Below, piece after piece: positions 44,560 to 54,817 of a DNA stretch of 64,000 nucleotides (the stretch's first letter is position 1; each line of letters opens with the position of its first letter). The stretch comes from Muscardinus avellanarius (taxonomy: Eukaryota > Chordata > Mammalia > Rodentia > Gliridae). The position numbers were made by a program, and so were the translations under genes. The DNA lies in assembly GCA_963383645.1 (NCBI GenBank), contig OY726573.1, positions 21,001,845-21,065,844 on the forward strand. The letters run 5' to 3'. Under the pieces are notes generated by a model. It searched no databases, had not been told where the DNA came from, and worked only from the letters and a program-made list of their open reading frames with translations.

Positions 44560-44765
44560 TTTTATTTTATTTTTTGTGGCACTGAGGATTGAACCCAAGG
44601 GCATTCTACCTCTGAGCTACACCTTCATCCTATTTTCTTATTTTGAAACATGGTCTAAATTGCTGAAGGTCTCACAAAGTAGGTGAAGCTGGCCTCAAAC
44701 CTGTGATCCTCCTGTCTCAGCCTCCAAAATTCTGGAATTACAGGCCTGCACCACCACACCTGGTT
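44560..44765 (-). mobile_element. B1-dID SINE
   Basis: 'GTGGCACTGAGGATTGAACC' to 'CACCACCACACCTGG'. Confidence 0.88.
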
Positions 44766-44774
44766 TCATATTCT

Positions 44775-44999
44775 TTTTTTTTTTTTTTTTCTTGCAGTAC
44801 TGAGGATGAAACCTAGGGGCATTTTACCTCTGAGCTACACCCCCAGACCCAGCCCTATTTTTTATTCTTTATTTTGAAACAGGGTCTCACTAAATTGTGG
44901 AAGACCTCACTAAGCAACTGAGGCTGGCCACAAACCTGCAATCTTCCTGTCTCGGCCTCTCAAATACTGGGATTACAAGTGTGTGCTACCACACCCTGC
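44775..44999 (-). mobile_element. B1-dID SINE
   Basis: T18 tail and 'CAGTACTGAGGATGAAACC' to 'GTGCTACCACACCCTGC'. Confidence 0.88.
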
Positions 45000-45031
45000 T
45001 CCATATAATTTAAATTATCTCTGGTTTACTT

Positions 45032-45283
45032 TTTTTCTTTCTTTTTTTTTCTTTTTTTTTCTTTTTTTTTTTTTTTTTTTTTTTGCATTACTGGGGATGG
45101 AACCCAGGGGCATTCTACCTTCAAGCTATACCCCAGCCTATTTTTTTATTCTTTATTTTGAAACAAGGTCTCACTGAGCTACAGAGGGCCTCACTAAATT
45201 AGCTGCGGCTGTCTGCAAACCCAGATCCTCCTGTCTCAGCCTCCCAAATGCTGGGATTACAAGCGTGCACCACCACACCCAGT
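45032..45283 (-). mobile_element. B1-dID SINE with exact 14-bp TSD
   Basis: Long T/TTTC tail, then the full element to CACCACACCCAG. The duplication TCTCTGGTTTACTT is at 45018-45031 and 45284-45297. This is the fourth minus-strand SINE in a row. Confidence 0.92.
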
Positions 45284-45297
45284 TCTCTGGTTTACTT

Positions 45298-45826
45298 ATA
45301 ATGTGCAATGCACATAAACAATGCAAATGCTAGTAAATAGTTGTACTATTATTTAAAAAATAGGGAAAAAGTCTATATATAATCAGTACAATTTTTCTGA
45401 ATATTTTTAATCTATGGTTGGTTAATTTTGGGCATGCAAGACTTGCAGATACTGAGGGCCAAGGACATATAATTTGCAGTAACTATGTTTATAACCTTCT
45501 CTGACAAGCATGGTTTTAGGAGTCAGCTGAGGCCCAGCAACTGGCTAAAGGAAGAATGGCTACTCTGGAAGAATCTGACCTCAAAATCAAGAACTCTAAC
45601 TCCAAGGCCTGTGGCTGAGCCACCCTGCTTACGGAGGAGTGAATGGGTGGATAAAGGAAAGAAAGAATGAATGGAGGACCTCTACGGCCCCCTCTAAACT
45701 CCCCTCCTCTTCAACCTCCCAGCCCGACCTCATTCCGGAGAATTCATTTAATTTACTCTCCTTTGCTCCAGAGAGGTTCTGCCAAGTAAGAGAGCTTTGT
45801 ACTTGCAATGCAAAATAGAGGCTTTC
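45298..45826. other. Unique intron sequence
   Basis: No feature recognised. Confidence 0.5.
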
Positions 45827-45829
45827 AAA

Positions 45830-46035
45830 ACCCAGCAGCCCACGCTTCTAATCCCAGTACTTGGGAGGCTGAAACAGGAGGATCTCAGGTTCACAGCCAG
45901 CCTCAGCTACTTAGTGAGGCCCTCCACAACTTAGTGAGACCGTGTTTCAAAATAAAGAATAAAAAAATAGGATTGGGGTATAACTTGGAGGTAGAATGCC
46001 CCTGAGTTAGTTCAATCCCTAGTATTAAAAAAATA
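45830..46035 (+). mobile_element. Type C SINE, head degraded
   Basis: 'CAGCCCACGCTTCTAATCCC' start and '...TAGTTCAATCCCTAGTATT' end. Confidence 0.86.
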
Positions 46036-46039
46036 AAAA

Positions 46040-46896
46040 ACCAGAAGCTTCCAGGACCCTGTCATATCCTCCTTGTATGCCCACACACCCCTCCAGTTGT
46101 GTTGAACAATCAATTCCTGACTAAGCAAGCAAATGACATGTCCACTCTCCCTGAACAAAGGTCAGCAGGCAGAGGTCACCTCTGACCAGAGCCAGGAATT
46201 CATGGCAGTGGCCCATCCCAGCCTTATTCTTGCTCAAAGGCTGAAGGGTGAATAGAGAGGAGGAGAAGCAGGGCTGGCAAGGACCCAAGCTACGGCAGCC
46301 TCACAGGTTTCCGTGCTCTGTGGCCGGCAGGAACAGGGTCGATCAAAGCCCAGAGCACCAACAGCAGTCCCAAAGGGAAGCAACGTTTATTCTGCTCCAG
46401 GCTACAGATGGAATATATAAGTGAGGTATGTAAAACAAAAAAAATTATTTTTACAGATTTACAGAACAGAATGAGAAGAGACAGATTGGAGATTTGGGAA
46501 GCTTTAAGACTGAAGACACTTCACTGCCCCTTGGGGCCCAGCAAGCGGCGGCACAGAGAGAGGAGGCCCTGGGACTGCTAGTGAGAACCACACATGGGCT
46601 GGCCAGGTTCTGTGGCCCCTTCTGTTACCCTGATGGAAGTGTCAGGAACAGAAGAGAGCACCGGGAGCTTCCTGGGCCCCCTGAGGGGCTCGCATGGCAC
46701 CCAAGCCAACCTGCAGACAGAACTTGTTTTTATGCCACCTTGAGGGGGGGGCCTCAGAAATGGCTTCACTGTCTCTCAGAAGTGTCACTCAGCCCTTGAT
46801 TGACCACACCCACCCATACGGCCATGAGACCCTCAAAGGCCATCTTTCCAACTCCCAGCCCCACGCACTTAGTCTGCCCAGGCTAGAGATCTGATG
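46040..46896. other. Unique sequence around the candidate poly(A) site
   Basis: Apart from the AATAAA context above there is no recognised repeat. Frames on both strands are below 102 codons. Confidence 0.45.
46386..46391 (-). terminator. Candidate polyadenylation signal (AATAAA)
   Basis: The minus strand reads GCAGAATAAACG and, 20-45 nt further on, a GT-rich stretch (TGCTGTTGGTGCTCTGGG) that could act as downstream element. The upstream 500 bases (46392-46890) are unique, not repeat. It could be the 3' end of an antisense-independent transcript or an intronic polyadenylation site. AATAAA alone is common by chance. Confidence 0.3.
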
Positions 46897-46973
46897 CATG
46901 AAGGCTGGAGTGTCTCTCAGTGGTAGAGCGCCTCCCCTGCGCAGCTCCATTCCCAGTGCCGTAAAAGCACCAG
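46897..46973 (+). mobile_element. ID element
   Basis: 'AGGCTGGAGTGTCTCTCAGT' and 'GTAGAGCGCCTCCC...CCATTCCCAGTGCC'. Confidence 0.82.
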
Positions 46974-47384
46974 GAGAGGGTGAGGGTGAGGGCAATCTTC
47001 AGGATGCTCCAATGCCCACTTCCCAACTTAAGGTGCTCTAACCCAAGGTGACCTTGCAGCCTCCCCCAGAATATAGGCTTCCAAAGACCTCTCCTTATCC
47101 CACTCCCCAAGAACAAGGACACTGTTAGGGGAACTCAAGGGAGGGCCCTCAGTAAGCACCAAAGTACCCATTTCTTTCCCTCTGGTGACTGGCATTCATT
47201 CACTTCACATTTATAAAGTACCCACTATGTTCCCACATAGCACTAACTCCTGGGACACATGGGTCCCAGGAGTTAAATTTAAAACAATTTAAATTTTTTA
47301 ATTTTTTTTAATTTTTGTTTTAATTTAAAACAATTAAGAGACCTTAGCATGAATAGGCCATGCTAAGGTATTCAGTTCCCTCTC

Positions 47385-47580
47385 CCAAAGCTTCCAGGAT
47401 ATCATTCAATTTTTACTGCCTCCCTAATCTGCTCCAATCTCTCTACCCCACTGTCATGTCACCTGTCATCTCTCACGTGGACAATGGCATCTGCACCCTA
47501 ACTCATCTCCATCCTTTGCATACCCCTCAAATCCACTCTCCAGGACAGAGGCACAGAGACCATTCTAAAGCGAAAAGCTG
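47385..47580 (+). repeat. L2 relic
   Basis: 'CATCTCTCACGTGGACAATGG' and 'GAGACCATTCTAAAGCG...CTGATCATG' follow the L2 3' region. Confidence 0.6.
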
Positions 47581-47589
47581 ATCATGCCC

Positions 47590-48237
47590 ACTAAGCTGGC
47601 CATCATTGAAAACAAAAACAGAAAAAAACAAGTACTGGCAAGGATGCAGAGATGTTGGAACATTCGTACATGGTTGTGGGAGTGTAAAGAGATGCGGCCA
47701 CTTTGGAAAACAACTTGGAAGCTCCTCAAAAAGTTAAACATAGTTACCATGTGACCCAGCAACTCTACTCTGGAAGAACTGAAAACAGGTGTTCAAACAA
47801 AAACGTGTACACCGATGTTCACAGGAACACACTCCATAATAGCCAAAGGGTGGAGATGGTACAAATGTGCACAAATGGGTGAAAAAACAAACAACGTGGG
47901 TCAGCCACACAATGGGGTATTGTTCAGTCTTAAAAAGAAACCAAGTAGTGATACATGCTACAATATGGAGGAATCTTGAAAATACTGTGCTAAGTTAAAG
48001 AAGCCAAACACAAAAGATGACATATGATTTCATTTACTATGAAGCACCCAGAATGGGACACTCCATAGAAGATAAAGGAGATAGCCAACTGCCAGTGTGG
48101 GGATGGAGGGGAGAGAAAGTGATGGCTAAGCGCAGAGTTTCTGTTTGGATAATGAAAATGTTCCGGAGGTGGGTGGTGGTGGTGATTGTTATACATACAA
48201 CACTGAATACACTGAAGTTCCTGAATTGTACATTTTA
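47590..48237 (+). mobile_element. Old L1M 3' end relic
   Basis: 'GGCAAGGATGCAGAGATG', 'ACCATGTGACCCAGCAACTC', 'GGTATTGTTCAGTCTTAAA' and 'GAATTGTACATTTTAAAAC' trace the ORF2 end and 3' UTR of an L1M element. Confidence 0.82.
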
Positions 48238-48248
48238 AAACAATTAAG

Positions 48249-48464
48249 AGACCCGGGAGTGGTGGCACACGCTTGCAATCCCAGCGCTCGGGAGGCTGAG
48301 ACAGGAGGATCGCACAGGTTCAAAGCCAGCCTGAGCTACTTAGTGAGGCTCTCAGCAACTTAATGAGACAGTTTCCAAATAAAATATAAAATAGGTCTGG
48401 GAGTATAGCCCAGAGGTAGAAAAGCCCTGGGTTCCACCCCCAGTACCACCAAATAAATAAATAA
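48249..48464 (+). mobile_element. Type A SINE at the end of the L1M relic
   Basis: 'GACCCGGGAGTGGTGG' to 'CCACCCCCAGTACCACC'. TSD: AAAACAATTAAG (48237-48248) and AAAACAGTTAAG (48465-48476). Confidence 0.92.
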
Positions 48465-48479
48465 TAAAACAGTTAAGAT

Positions 48480-48775
48480 GTAGCTGGGTATGTTGGCACA
48501 CACGTGCAATCCCAATACCTGGGAGGCTGAGACAGGAGGATTGCAGGTTCATAGCCAGCCTCAGTTACTTAGTGAGTTGCCCTTAGCAACTCAGTGAGAC
48601 CCTGTTTCAAAATAAAAGAATAAAAATTAGGGCTTGAGGTGTGGCTCAGAGGTATAACACCCCTGGGTTCCATCCCCAATATCACCAAAAAAGAAAAGAG
48701 TTGGGGTGTATATGGGAGGTAGAATACAAATGCCTGGGTTCAATCTTCATTACAAAAGTGGTCAGGTATACGTCA
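48480..48775 (+). mobile_element. B1-dID SINE with a second ID module
   Basis: A full dimer to about 48690 ('CCATCCCCAATATCACC'), then another ID-like unit (GTTGGGGTGTATATGGGAGG to TCAATCTTCATTAC). Confidence 0.85.
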
Positions 48776-48790
48776 TGTATCTTTTACCAG

Positions 48791-49006
48791 ATTTTTTTTC
48801 TTTTTTTGTGGTACTGGGGATGGAACCCAGAGACATTCTATCTCTGAGCTACACACCCAGCCCTATTTTTTTTTTTTATTCTTTATTTTGAAACAGGGTC
48901 TCACTGAGTTACAAAGCCTCTCACTGAGGCTGCCCGTGAACCACGATCCATCTATCTCAGCCTCCCAAATTCTGGGATTACAAGTGTGAGCCACCATGCA
49001 TGGCTC
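48791..49006 (-). mobile_element. Type C SINE
   Basis: T-rich tail and 'GTGGTACTGGGGATGGAACC' to 'CACCATGCATGGC'. It is flanked by TTACCAGATTTTT (48784) and CTACCAGAATTTTT (49006). Confidence 0.9.
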
Positions 49007-49021
49007 TACCAGAATTTTTAT

Positions 49022-49231
49022 TATTTTTTTGTGTGTGTGGTACTGAGGGTGGAACCCAGGGGCTTTTTCTACCTCCTTTATACTCCCAGATCTATTTTTA
49101 CACTTTATTTGGAAACAGGGTCTCACTAAGTTTCTGAGAGCCTCACTCAGTAGCTGATGTTGGCTTCGAACTGTGATCCACCTCTCTCAGCTCCGAAGTG
49201 CTAGGATTACAAGCATGCGCCACCACACTCT
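49022..49231 (-). mobile_element. B1-dID SINE at the same target
   Basis: 'GTGTGGTACTGAGGGTGG' to 'GCGCCACCACACTC', followed by CTACCAGAATATTT, a third copy of the flank motif. Confidence 0.88.
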
Positions 49232-49258
49232 ACCAGAATATTTAAAAAGTGAAAAATA

Positions 49259-49510
49259 AAGCCAGGCGTGGTGGTGCATGCTTGTAATCCCAGCATTTGG
49301 GAGGCTGAGACAGGAGGATGGTGGTTTGTGGCCAGCCTCCAAAACTTAGTGAGACCCTCTGAAACTTAGTGAGACCCTGTTTCAAAACAAAAATAAATAA
49401 ATCAGGCTGGGGGTATAGCTGGGAGGTAGAATGTCCCTGGGTTCTATCCCCAGCACCACAAAAATAAATAATAAATAAATAAATATATAATAAATTAATA
49501 AATTAATAAA
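49259..49510 (+). mobile_element. B1-dID SINE with (AAAT)n tail
   Basis: 'AGCCAGGCGTGGTGG' to 'CCAGCACCACAAAAATAAAT', followed by 50 bases of AT-rich tail. Confidence 0.9.
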
Positions 49511-49624
49511 TGTAAAGTGGATATGCCATCCCCCTTTTAATGGTTTCTTCTTAGGATCAAACTCAACTCTGACTTGTCCCTGCCCCAGGGGCCCCTCCCA
49601 GCCTCATCTCCACTGCTCCTTCTC

Positions 49625-49960
49625 CTTGCCTGCCACTCAGGTCTGGAGCGTCAGCACTCACATGGGTGACCCTCTCCCTCGCACCATCCCCTCTCCCTGC
49701 TCCTCCTCCTCCCAGGCCACTGCACTCCACACTGTCCACCTGCGTCCCACTTACCAAAGTCTCTGCCTAAGCTCACGTCTTCGCAACACCACGCTCCAGT
49801 GTCCGTTCTGGATGCTCTCTGCTCTCACAGCATCCTGTCCCCAGCTCTCAGCGGTGAGGGCTCACTGGGTGTCTGCCTTCCCCGCTGGACTGTGAGCTAC
49901 AGGAGGGCCAAGAGCAGGCCTGCCAGATCCTCAGCACCTACCCAGCCCCAAGGACCTCAC
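49625..49960 (+). repeat. L2-like relic
   Basis: Pyrimidine-rich run ending 'GGACTGTGAGCTACAGGAGG' and 'CCAGATCCTCAGCACC'. Confidence 0.5.
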
Positions 49961-50274
49961 AGTCTCATAGAGAACAGGGACAGACAATTACACTGTCCCT
50001 AGGGCTTCCCATCAGGCTCAGAAGGAAAAAATCAACCAGAAACAGCCTGGATGCATGGTGTCAGAGGAAGTGATGGGGACTGATCTGTGTGGAAGGAGAA
50101 GGCCAAGAAGGAAGTTGGGACTTTCAAAATGAGAAGAGCCTGGAGGCGGGCCCAGGCAGGGACATGCAGGGGGCAGGGAAAGAGGAGTGGGGCAGGTCAG
50201 AGCCCACGGCGACTGTGTCACACCAGAGAGCACTCACACTCAGCACAGACCAGCACACTGGCCCTTGCAACCAT

Positions 50275-50400
50275 TACATTAAGAGAGCGCTTTTATTACC
50301 CCATTAAATGAGTGGGAAACTGAGCCCCAGAGAAAGGAAGTGGCTTGTCCAAGGCCATCCCACCACCCAGAGGAATCTGTACCCAGGTTTGGGTGCCCAG
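50275..50400 (-). repeat. MIR relic (antisense)
   Basis: 'ACCCCATTAAATGAGTGGG', 'AACTGAGCCCCAGAGAAAGG' and 'GGCTTGTCCAAGGCC' give the antisense MIR core. Confidence 0.75.
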
Positions 50401-51190
50401 TAGGGATACCCAAGTGCTCCAGCACAGCCGGCAGGCCAGCTGGGCCAAAAGCAAAGAATGTTCCACCTCCTCCTAATGAACCCACAGTGGTCCCCACCCC
50501 CAGGGCCTCCTGCAGGGGAAGGGCTCCTGTTCTTCCCTAGTTAGGCTTAGTTGGGCCGCTGAACTAGCAAGGCCCGGCCCTGAGCTCAACCAGCCAAGAT
50601 AGGGTCCTAGCCAATGGCCCTGTCTTGGTTAAGGAGCTTTCGTGCCAGTGGTAGGTCAGAGAGAAAAAGGTGCCACCCCAAAACCACAGCCCCAGCCACC
50701 CACATCCACCCTCCACCAAGATCTTATCCTCCAACCCGAGGACAACTCGCCATTTTCCACCCAGGCCTCTCCACTGAGCTTTGGAGGCTGCTGCCACTTA
50801 AACACCCTCCCCTGGGGGCCTCACAGATGCCTCCAATGTGGGGCTAGGGATTGGCTGCTAATGCGTTCAGAGTATTTCTGGGAAGTGTCCAGGAATGACC
50901 TGATCATTTCCCCCAACCCATTCCTTTCCCTGGTACCCCTCTCTCAGTGATAGGCATTCCTGAATCTTCTGCTCGCCTTAACCCTGACATCTTCCCTCTT
51001 CCTACTCAAACTGCACTCTGGTCCAGGTGAGGATGGAGGATCATAACTCTCCCCAGGAAAAGGCCAGCTCTCCTAAGACAGAAGCTATATTTTTTTTCTA
51101 AAATTCCAAACATTGTTCCCAGAGTCTTGAATGTTTTTTGGCCTTCATTTAAATGTAAATGTAGAAAAGAAAAAAAAGGCTTTCCTATTT
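50401..51190. other. Unique intron sequence
   Basis: No feature recognised. Confidence 0.5.
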
Positions 51191-51313
51191 TAGCCCTGCA
51201 CAGTGGGGCACACCTCTAAGCCCAGTACTTGGGAAACTAAACAGGATGATCACAGGTTCGAGGCTAGCCTCAGCAACATGGACACTGTTTCCAGATTTAA
51301 AAATAAAATTACA

Positions 51314-51736
51314 GAGAAGAAATACGCCAGCCTCACGGCCGAGGGCATAGCAGTGGCGCCATATTGTCACCAGCGGCAGCGGCAGCGGCAGCAGCAGCGA
51401 ATTCACCGAGTCCACTACAGCTCCATCTGCGTATTCAACAACAGTGAGTCAAATTGCGGGCCCCAGAGGATAAATCCCAGTACTGACTCCCAGGGACTTG
51501 ACCCAGTGGGGAAGTGGTGGTGGCAGAGATATCACACCATAGGAGAACGCCCAACCTGGCACCCCCCCATAGTCTAAAGCAGCCTCTATTGACTCCCTGG
51601 GTCTGAGACTCTGTGATACAACCCAGTAAAGGAGTAGTGGTGACTGAGATACCACAGACTCGAGATCCAGAGCACCTTAAGTGGAGTCGTAGTGACCCAA
51701 GGGAAGAACCCAGAGAAGTCACAAACTCCCGAAATT
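51314..51736 (+). promoter_or_regulatory. L1-type 5' UTR
   Basis: CpG-containing and GC-rich, with a GGCAGC/CAGCAG microsatellite at 51373-51398. About three imperfect blocks share GACTCCC-GGG, ACCCAGTR-GG and GAGATA-CACA motifs. It sits where an internal L1 promoter is expected. Activity is not shown by sequence. Confidence 0.6.
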
Positions 51737-52653
51737 ATGGGAAAGAGGAATAACAATGGAGTAATGAATGCCCACAACCCCACAACATCAGAACCCGATA
51801 AAACAGAAATTCAGAGATTTCTAGAAGATCAAATCAGGAAAATAACTGTAGAAATAATAGAGGTGTTTCAAAAAGAATTCAGAGAGAGCCAAAAAGAGAT
51901 AAAGGATGCAATTAATGAAGTAAAGGCCTCAATTCAAAGTACAAACAACCGATTAGACCACATGAGAACAGAATCTCACTCTTAGAAGATGATCACTCCA
52001 AAAATGAACGCATAGTTTCTACTCTAGAAAAAAAAATCCGACAGCAGGAATCTGACATTGAAGAAATATGGGCCCATTTTAAGAGAGCTAACCTAAGAAT
52101 AATTGGAATAGAGGAGGGAAAAGAAAGTGAAACCAAAGGGATCAACAATCTCTTCAAAGAAGTAATAGCAGAAAATTTTCCAAACATAGAGCAAGAGGTC
52201 GATACACAGGTCCAGGAAACTTATAGGACTCCCTTTAGACAGGATCGGAGAAGAGGATCCCCACGCCACATAATTGTCAAAATGACCAATGTGGAAGCCA
52301 AGCAGAGAATCTTAAAGGCAACAAAAACAAAGGGTCAAGTGACATTCAGAGGCAAACCCATTAGAATCACTCCAGACTTCCCAAACCAAGTCATGAGAGC
52401 CAGAAGGGCTTGGAGTAACATATTCCAAACTCTGAAAGAAAACAACTTCCAGCCAAAAATTTCCTACCCAGCAAAACTTTCTATCAAATTAGATGGAGAA
52501 ATAAGAAGCTTCCATGACAAACAGAAACTGAAGGAATTTATGTCTTCAAAACCAGCACTAGAGAAAATACTCAAAGAGATTAACTACAAAGAAGAAATGG
52601 GTAACACACACCAGAACCAGAGAAACAAGATTTTCCATCCAACAGACAACTAA
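51737..52653 (+). pseudogene. L1 ORF1 (one frameshift)
   Basis: Starts with ATG (MGKRNNNGVMNAHNP) and spans about 305 residues in two frames. Residues 1-76 and the next segment form a heptad-rich coiled coil (FLEDQIRKITVEIIEVFQKE). After it come an RRM-like block (ANLRIIGIEEG, ETYRTPFRQDRRRGSPRHII) and the C-terminal domain (NNFQPKISYPAKLSIKLDGE). A one-base loss after the ATG codon at 51962-51964 ends frame 1 at a TAG at 51984-51986, while the second frame is open to the TAA at 52651-52653. ORF1p is the RNA-binding trimeric chaperone of the L1 particle. The single lesion suggests a fairly young copy. Confidence 0.9.
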
Positions 52654-52724
52654 GATTAGTTATCTGTGGAGATTCATTATTTATGTTAGTCTTATACCTA
52701 TCTCTTAATTGTATTGTTTGCTTT

Positions 52725-53365
52725 TATTGTTAATTTTTAGGATTTCTATTTGGAATATTAATATACCTTCAGATATAGCATTTGGAAATATTTTATCCCA
52801 TTCTATCAGTAACTTTTAACTCTGTTTACATTGTTTTTGGATATACAATATATTTTTTTTAGGGAGTTTGTATACCCTTTTGTTGCCTGTGCCATTGAAA
52901 CCATATCCAAGAAATCACTGCCAATTTCAATGTTGTGAGGTTTTATGACCCAGATTTTCTCCTAAAAGTTTATAGTATTAAGATTTATATTTAGGTCTAT
53001 TATCTATTTTGAGTTAATATTTGTATATCGGATTAGGTAAGGTTCCAACTTTATTCTTTTCCATGTAATTATTATGTTTCAACAATATTTAGTTAAAAGA
53101 TTATTATTTCCACCACCAAATGTTCGTGGAAACCTTGTCAAAAATAACTTGACAATATAGGGAAGAATTTAGATCTAGGCTTTTATTTAACTCCAATGGT
53201 TTATATATCTGCCTTTAGAACAGTACTACACTGTTTCAATTATTGTAGCTTTATATGGTTTGAAATTAGAAAATATATATCTTCTAGCTTTGTTCTTTTT
53301 CGAGATCGTTTTGGGTATCTAGAGTCCATATTACATATTAGGATAGATTTTTTCTGAAAAACAAA
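52725..53365 (-). mobile_element. Antisense L1M ORF2-region fragment
   Basis: Plus-strand blocks 'CTTTTGTTGCCTGTGCCATT', 'CCATATCCAAGAAATCACTG', 'TTTTGAGTTAATATTTGTAT', 'GGTTCCAACTTTATTCTTTT' and 'TTATTGTAGCTTTATATGG' are the reverse complement of the 3' half of ORF2 in old L1M elements. It is far more diverged than the ORF1 next to it. Confidence 0.78.
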
Positions 53366-53544
53366 TATATAAATATATGATAGTTTCACCTAAAAAAAAA
53401 AAGAAAAAAATATTCTCTGGTAAGAAAGAAAGCAAAAAGAAATATTAAAATGTTATCTTTAAGTTATCAAAAGCTTAGTATCATACAAATGAAACTGTTA
53501 TGTGAGATTATCATTTTTAATTTTGGATAAATTGCTATAATACT

Positions 53545-53726
53545 AGATGTCAACCACTAAGCCAAGCATGGGAAGGAGGGATGGGGAGGGAATGGGGTGG
53601 GGATCGGTGGGGGCTGACTGGGCGATGTGTGCATGTGTGTCTACAAAAGTTTTTTGTATCCCACTATGATGTATAAATACAGTGCACCAATAAAAAATTT
53701 AAATAAATAATAAATAAAATTAAATT
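53545..53726 (+). mobile_element. L1 3' end (tail type I) of the insertion
   Basis: 'GTCAACCACTAAGCCAAGC', a G-rich block at 53562-53603 and 'CACCAATAAAAAATTTAAA' match the tails at 26460-26620 and 55860-56010. Confidence 0.88.
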
Positions 53727-53879
53727 AAATAAAATTACAAAAGGGCTGGGGGGTATTGTACCTGGGTTAAATTCTCAATACCAATAAATAAATGCAAACA
53801 TCCAATTAGCCAGAGGGGAGGGAGCCTGGCTGCAAAGAACATTGTGACACTGTACTTATCACCACCTTCAAACTACAAG

Positions 53880-54058
53880 GGGGCCTACTGCTCCCCAGGA
53901 ACTCAGCCAAACTCTTTATCTGTCATTTAATCCTCAGAATACAGATTCCTTTCTTATCCATACTTTACAAATGAGTACATTGATTCTCTGAGAAATCAGG
54001 TAACTTATCCTTGAGCTAGGACCTAGAAAGTCAGTACTTGAACCCAGGTAGTCTGGTT
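53880..54058 (-). repeat. MIR relic (antisense)
   Basis: 'TGTCATTTAATCCTCAGAAT', 'CTTTACAAATGAGTACATTG' and 'CAGTACTTGAACCCAGG' give antisense MIR order. Confidence 0.75.
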
Positions 54059-54064
54059 CAAGGG

Positions 54065-54066
<2 letters not shown>

Positions 54067-54109
<43 letters not shown>
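54067..54109 (+). repeat. (CA)n microsatellite
   Basis: About 21 perfect CA units. Confidence 0.95.
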
Positions 54110-54110
<1 letters not shown>

Positions 54111-54151
54111 ACTTTCTTTAATTGTTTTTATATGGTCTTTGATTTTCTCCA

Positions 54152-54379
54152 CTTTTTTTTTTTTTTTTTTTTTTTTTTGCAGGTCTATGGATGGAACCCA
54201 GGGACATTCGACCTCCGAGCTATACCTCCTGCCCTATTTTTTGTTCTTTATTTTGAAACAGGGTCTCACTAAGTTGCAGAGGGCCTCACTAAGTAGCTGA
54301 GGCTGTCCACGAACCGTGATCCTCTGGTCTCAGCCTCCCAAATGCTGGGATTACAAGAGTGCGCCACCATGCCCTGCTC
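54152..54379 (-). mobile_element. Type C SINE
   Basis: T26 tail, 'GCAGGTCTATGGATGGAACC' to 'GCGCCACCATGCCCTGC'. Confidence 0.9.
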
Positions 54380-54654
54380 TTCACATTTTTAAAATTGTGA
54401 CAAAATTTACCATATTAGCCATTGTAAAGTACAATTCAACTGCATTGAGTACATTCACAATATTGTACAACCATCACCACTATCTAATTCCATCACTACT
54501 ATCCAGTTCTCATTAGTCTATGAAACTATTTTTACACACCGTTATGCAGTTTCCCTCTCCTGGTCCCCACACATACCTCCCTCTCTTCTCTTCCCCTCCT
54601 CTTCTCTTCTCTTCCTCTCTCTTCCTCCTTTTCTCCCTTCCTCTCAGTTTGTTT

Positions 54655-54780
54655 GTTAGTTCTGGTGATTGAACCCAGGGGCACTCTGCCTCTGAGCTTA
54701 TACCAATTTTTGAAACAGGGTCTCACTAAGTTGCAGAGGGCCCCATTAAGTAGCTGAGGCTGGCCACTACACCTGACTCT
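54655..54780 (-). mobile_element. Internally deleted SINE
   Basis: The ID block 'GGTGATTGAACCCAGGGGC' and part of the body are joined to 'CACTACACCTGAC'. The segment between 'GGCTGGCCAC' and the head end is missing. A CTTCC-rich pyrimidine tract precedes it (54545-54640). Confidence 0.8.
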
Positions 54781-54817
54781 GGCTATGCTGTTTCTTTACA
54801 CAACACAGTGACCAAAC

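Larger units (their letters stand above)
51314..53739 (+). mobile_element. HAL1-like / chimeric L1 insertion
   Basis: One 2.4-kb insertion bounded by AAATAAAATTACA (51301-51313 and 53727-53739, exact 13 bp). Order: GC-rich L1 5' UTR (51314-51736), ORF1 (51737-52653), AT-rich core containing antisense L1M sequence (about 52725-53365), an A-rich stretch (53390-53410), then an L1 tail type I (53545-53705) with A-rich end. No ORF2 sequence in sense follows ORF1. Known half-L1 (HAL1) elements also carry ORF1 alone. Whether this is such a family or a one-off template-switch chimera cannot be settled here. Confidence 0.82.
51193..53805 (+). mobile_element. B1-dID SINE split by the HAL1-like insertion
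   Basis: The body (GCCCTGCACAGTGGGGC to CACTGTTTCCAGATTTAAAA) lies at 51193-51313 and the ID module (GGGCTGGGGGGTATTGTAC to AATTCTCAATACC) at 53740-53790. The interruption is exactly at the A-rich linker. Confidence 0.85.
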
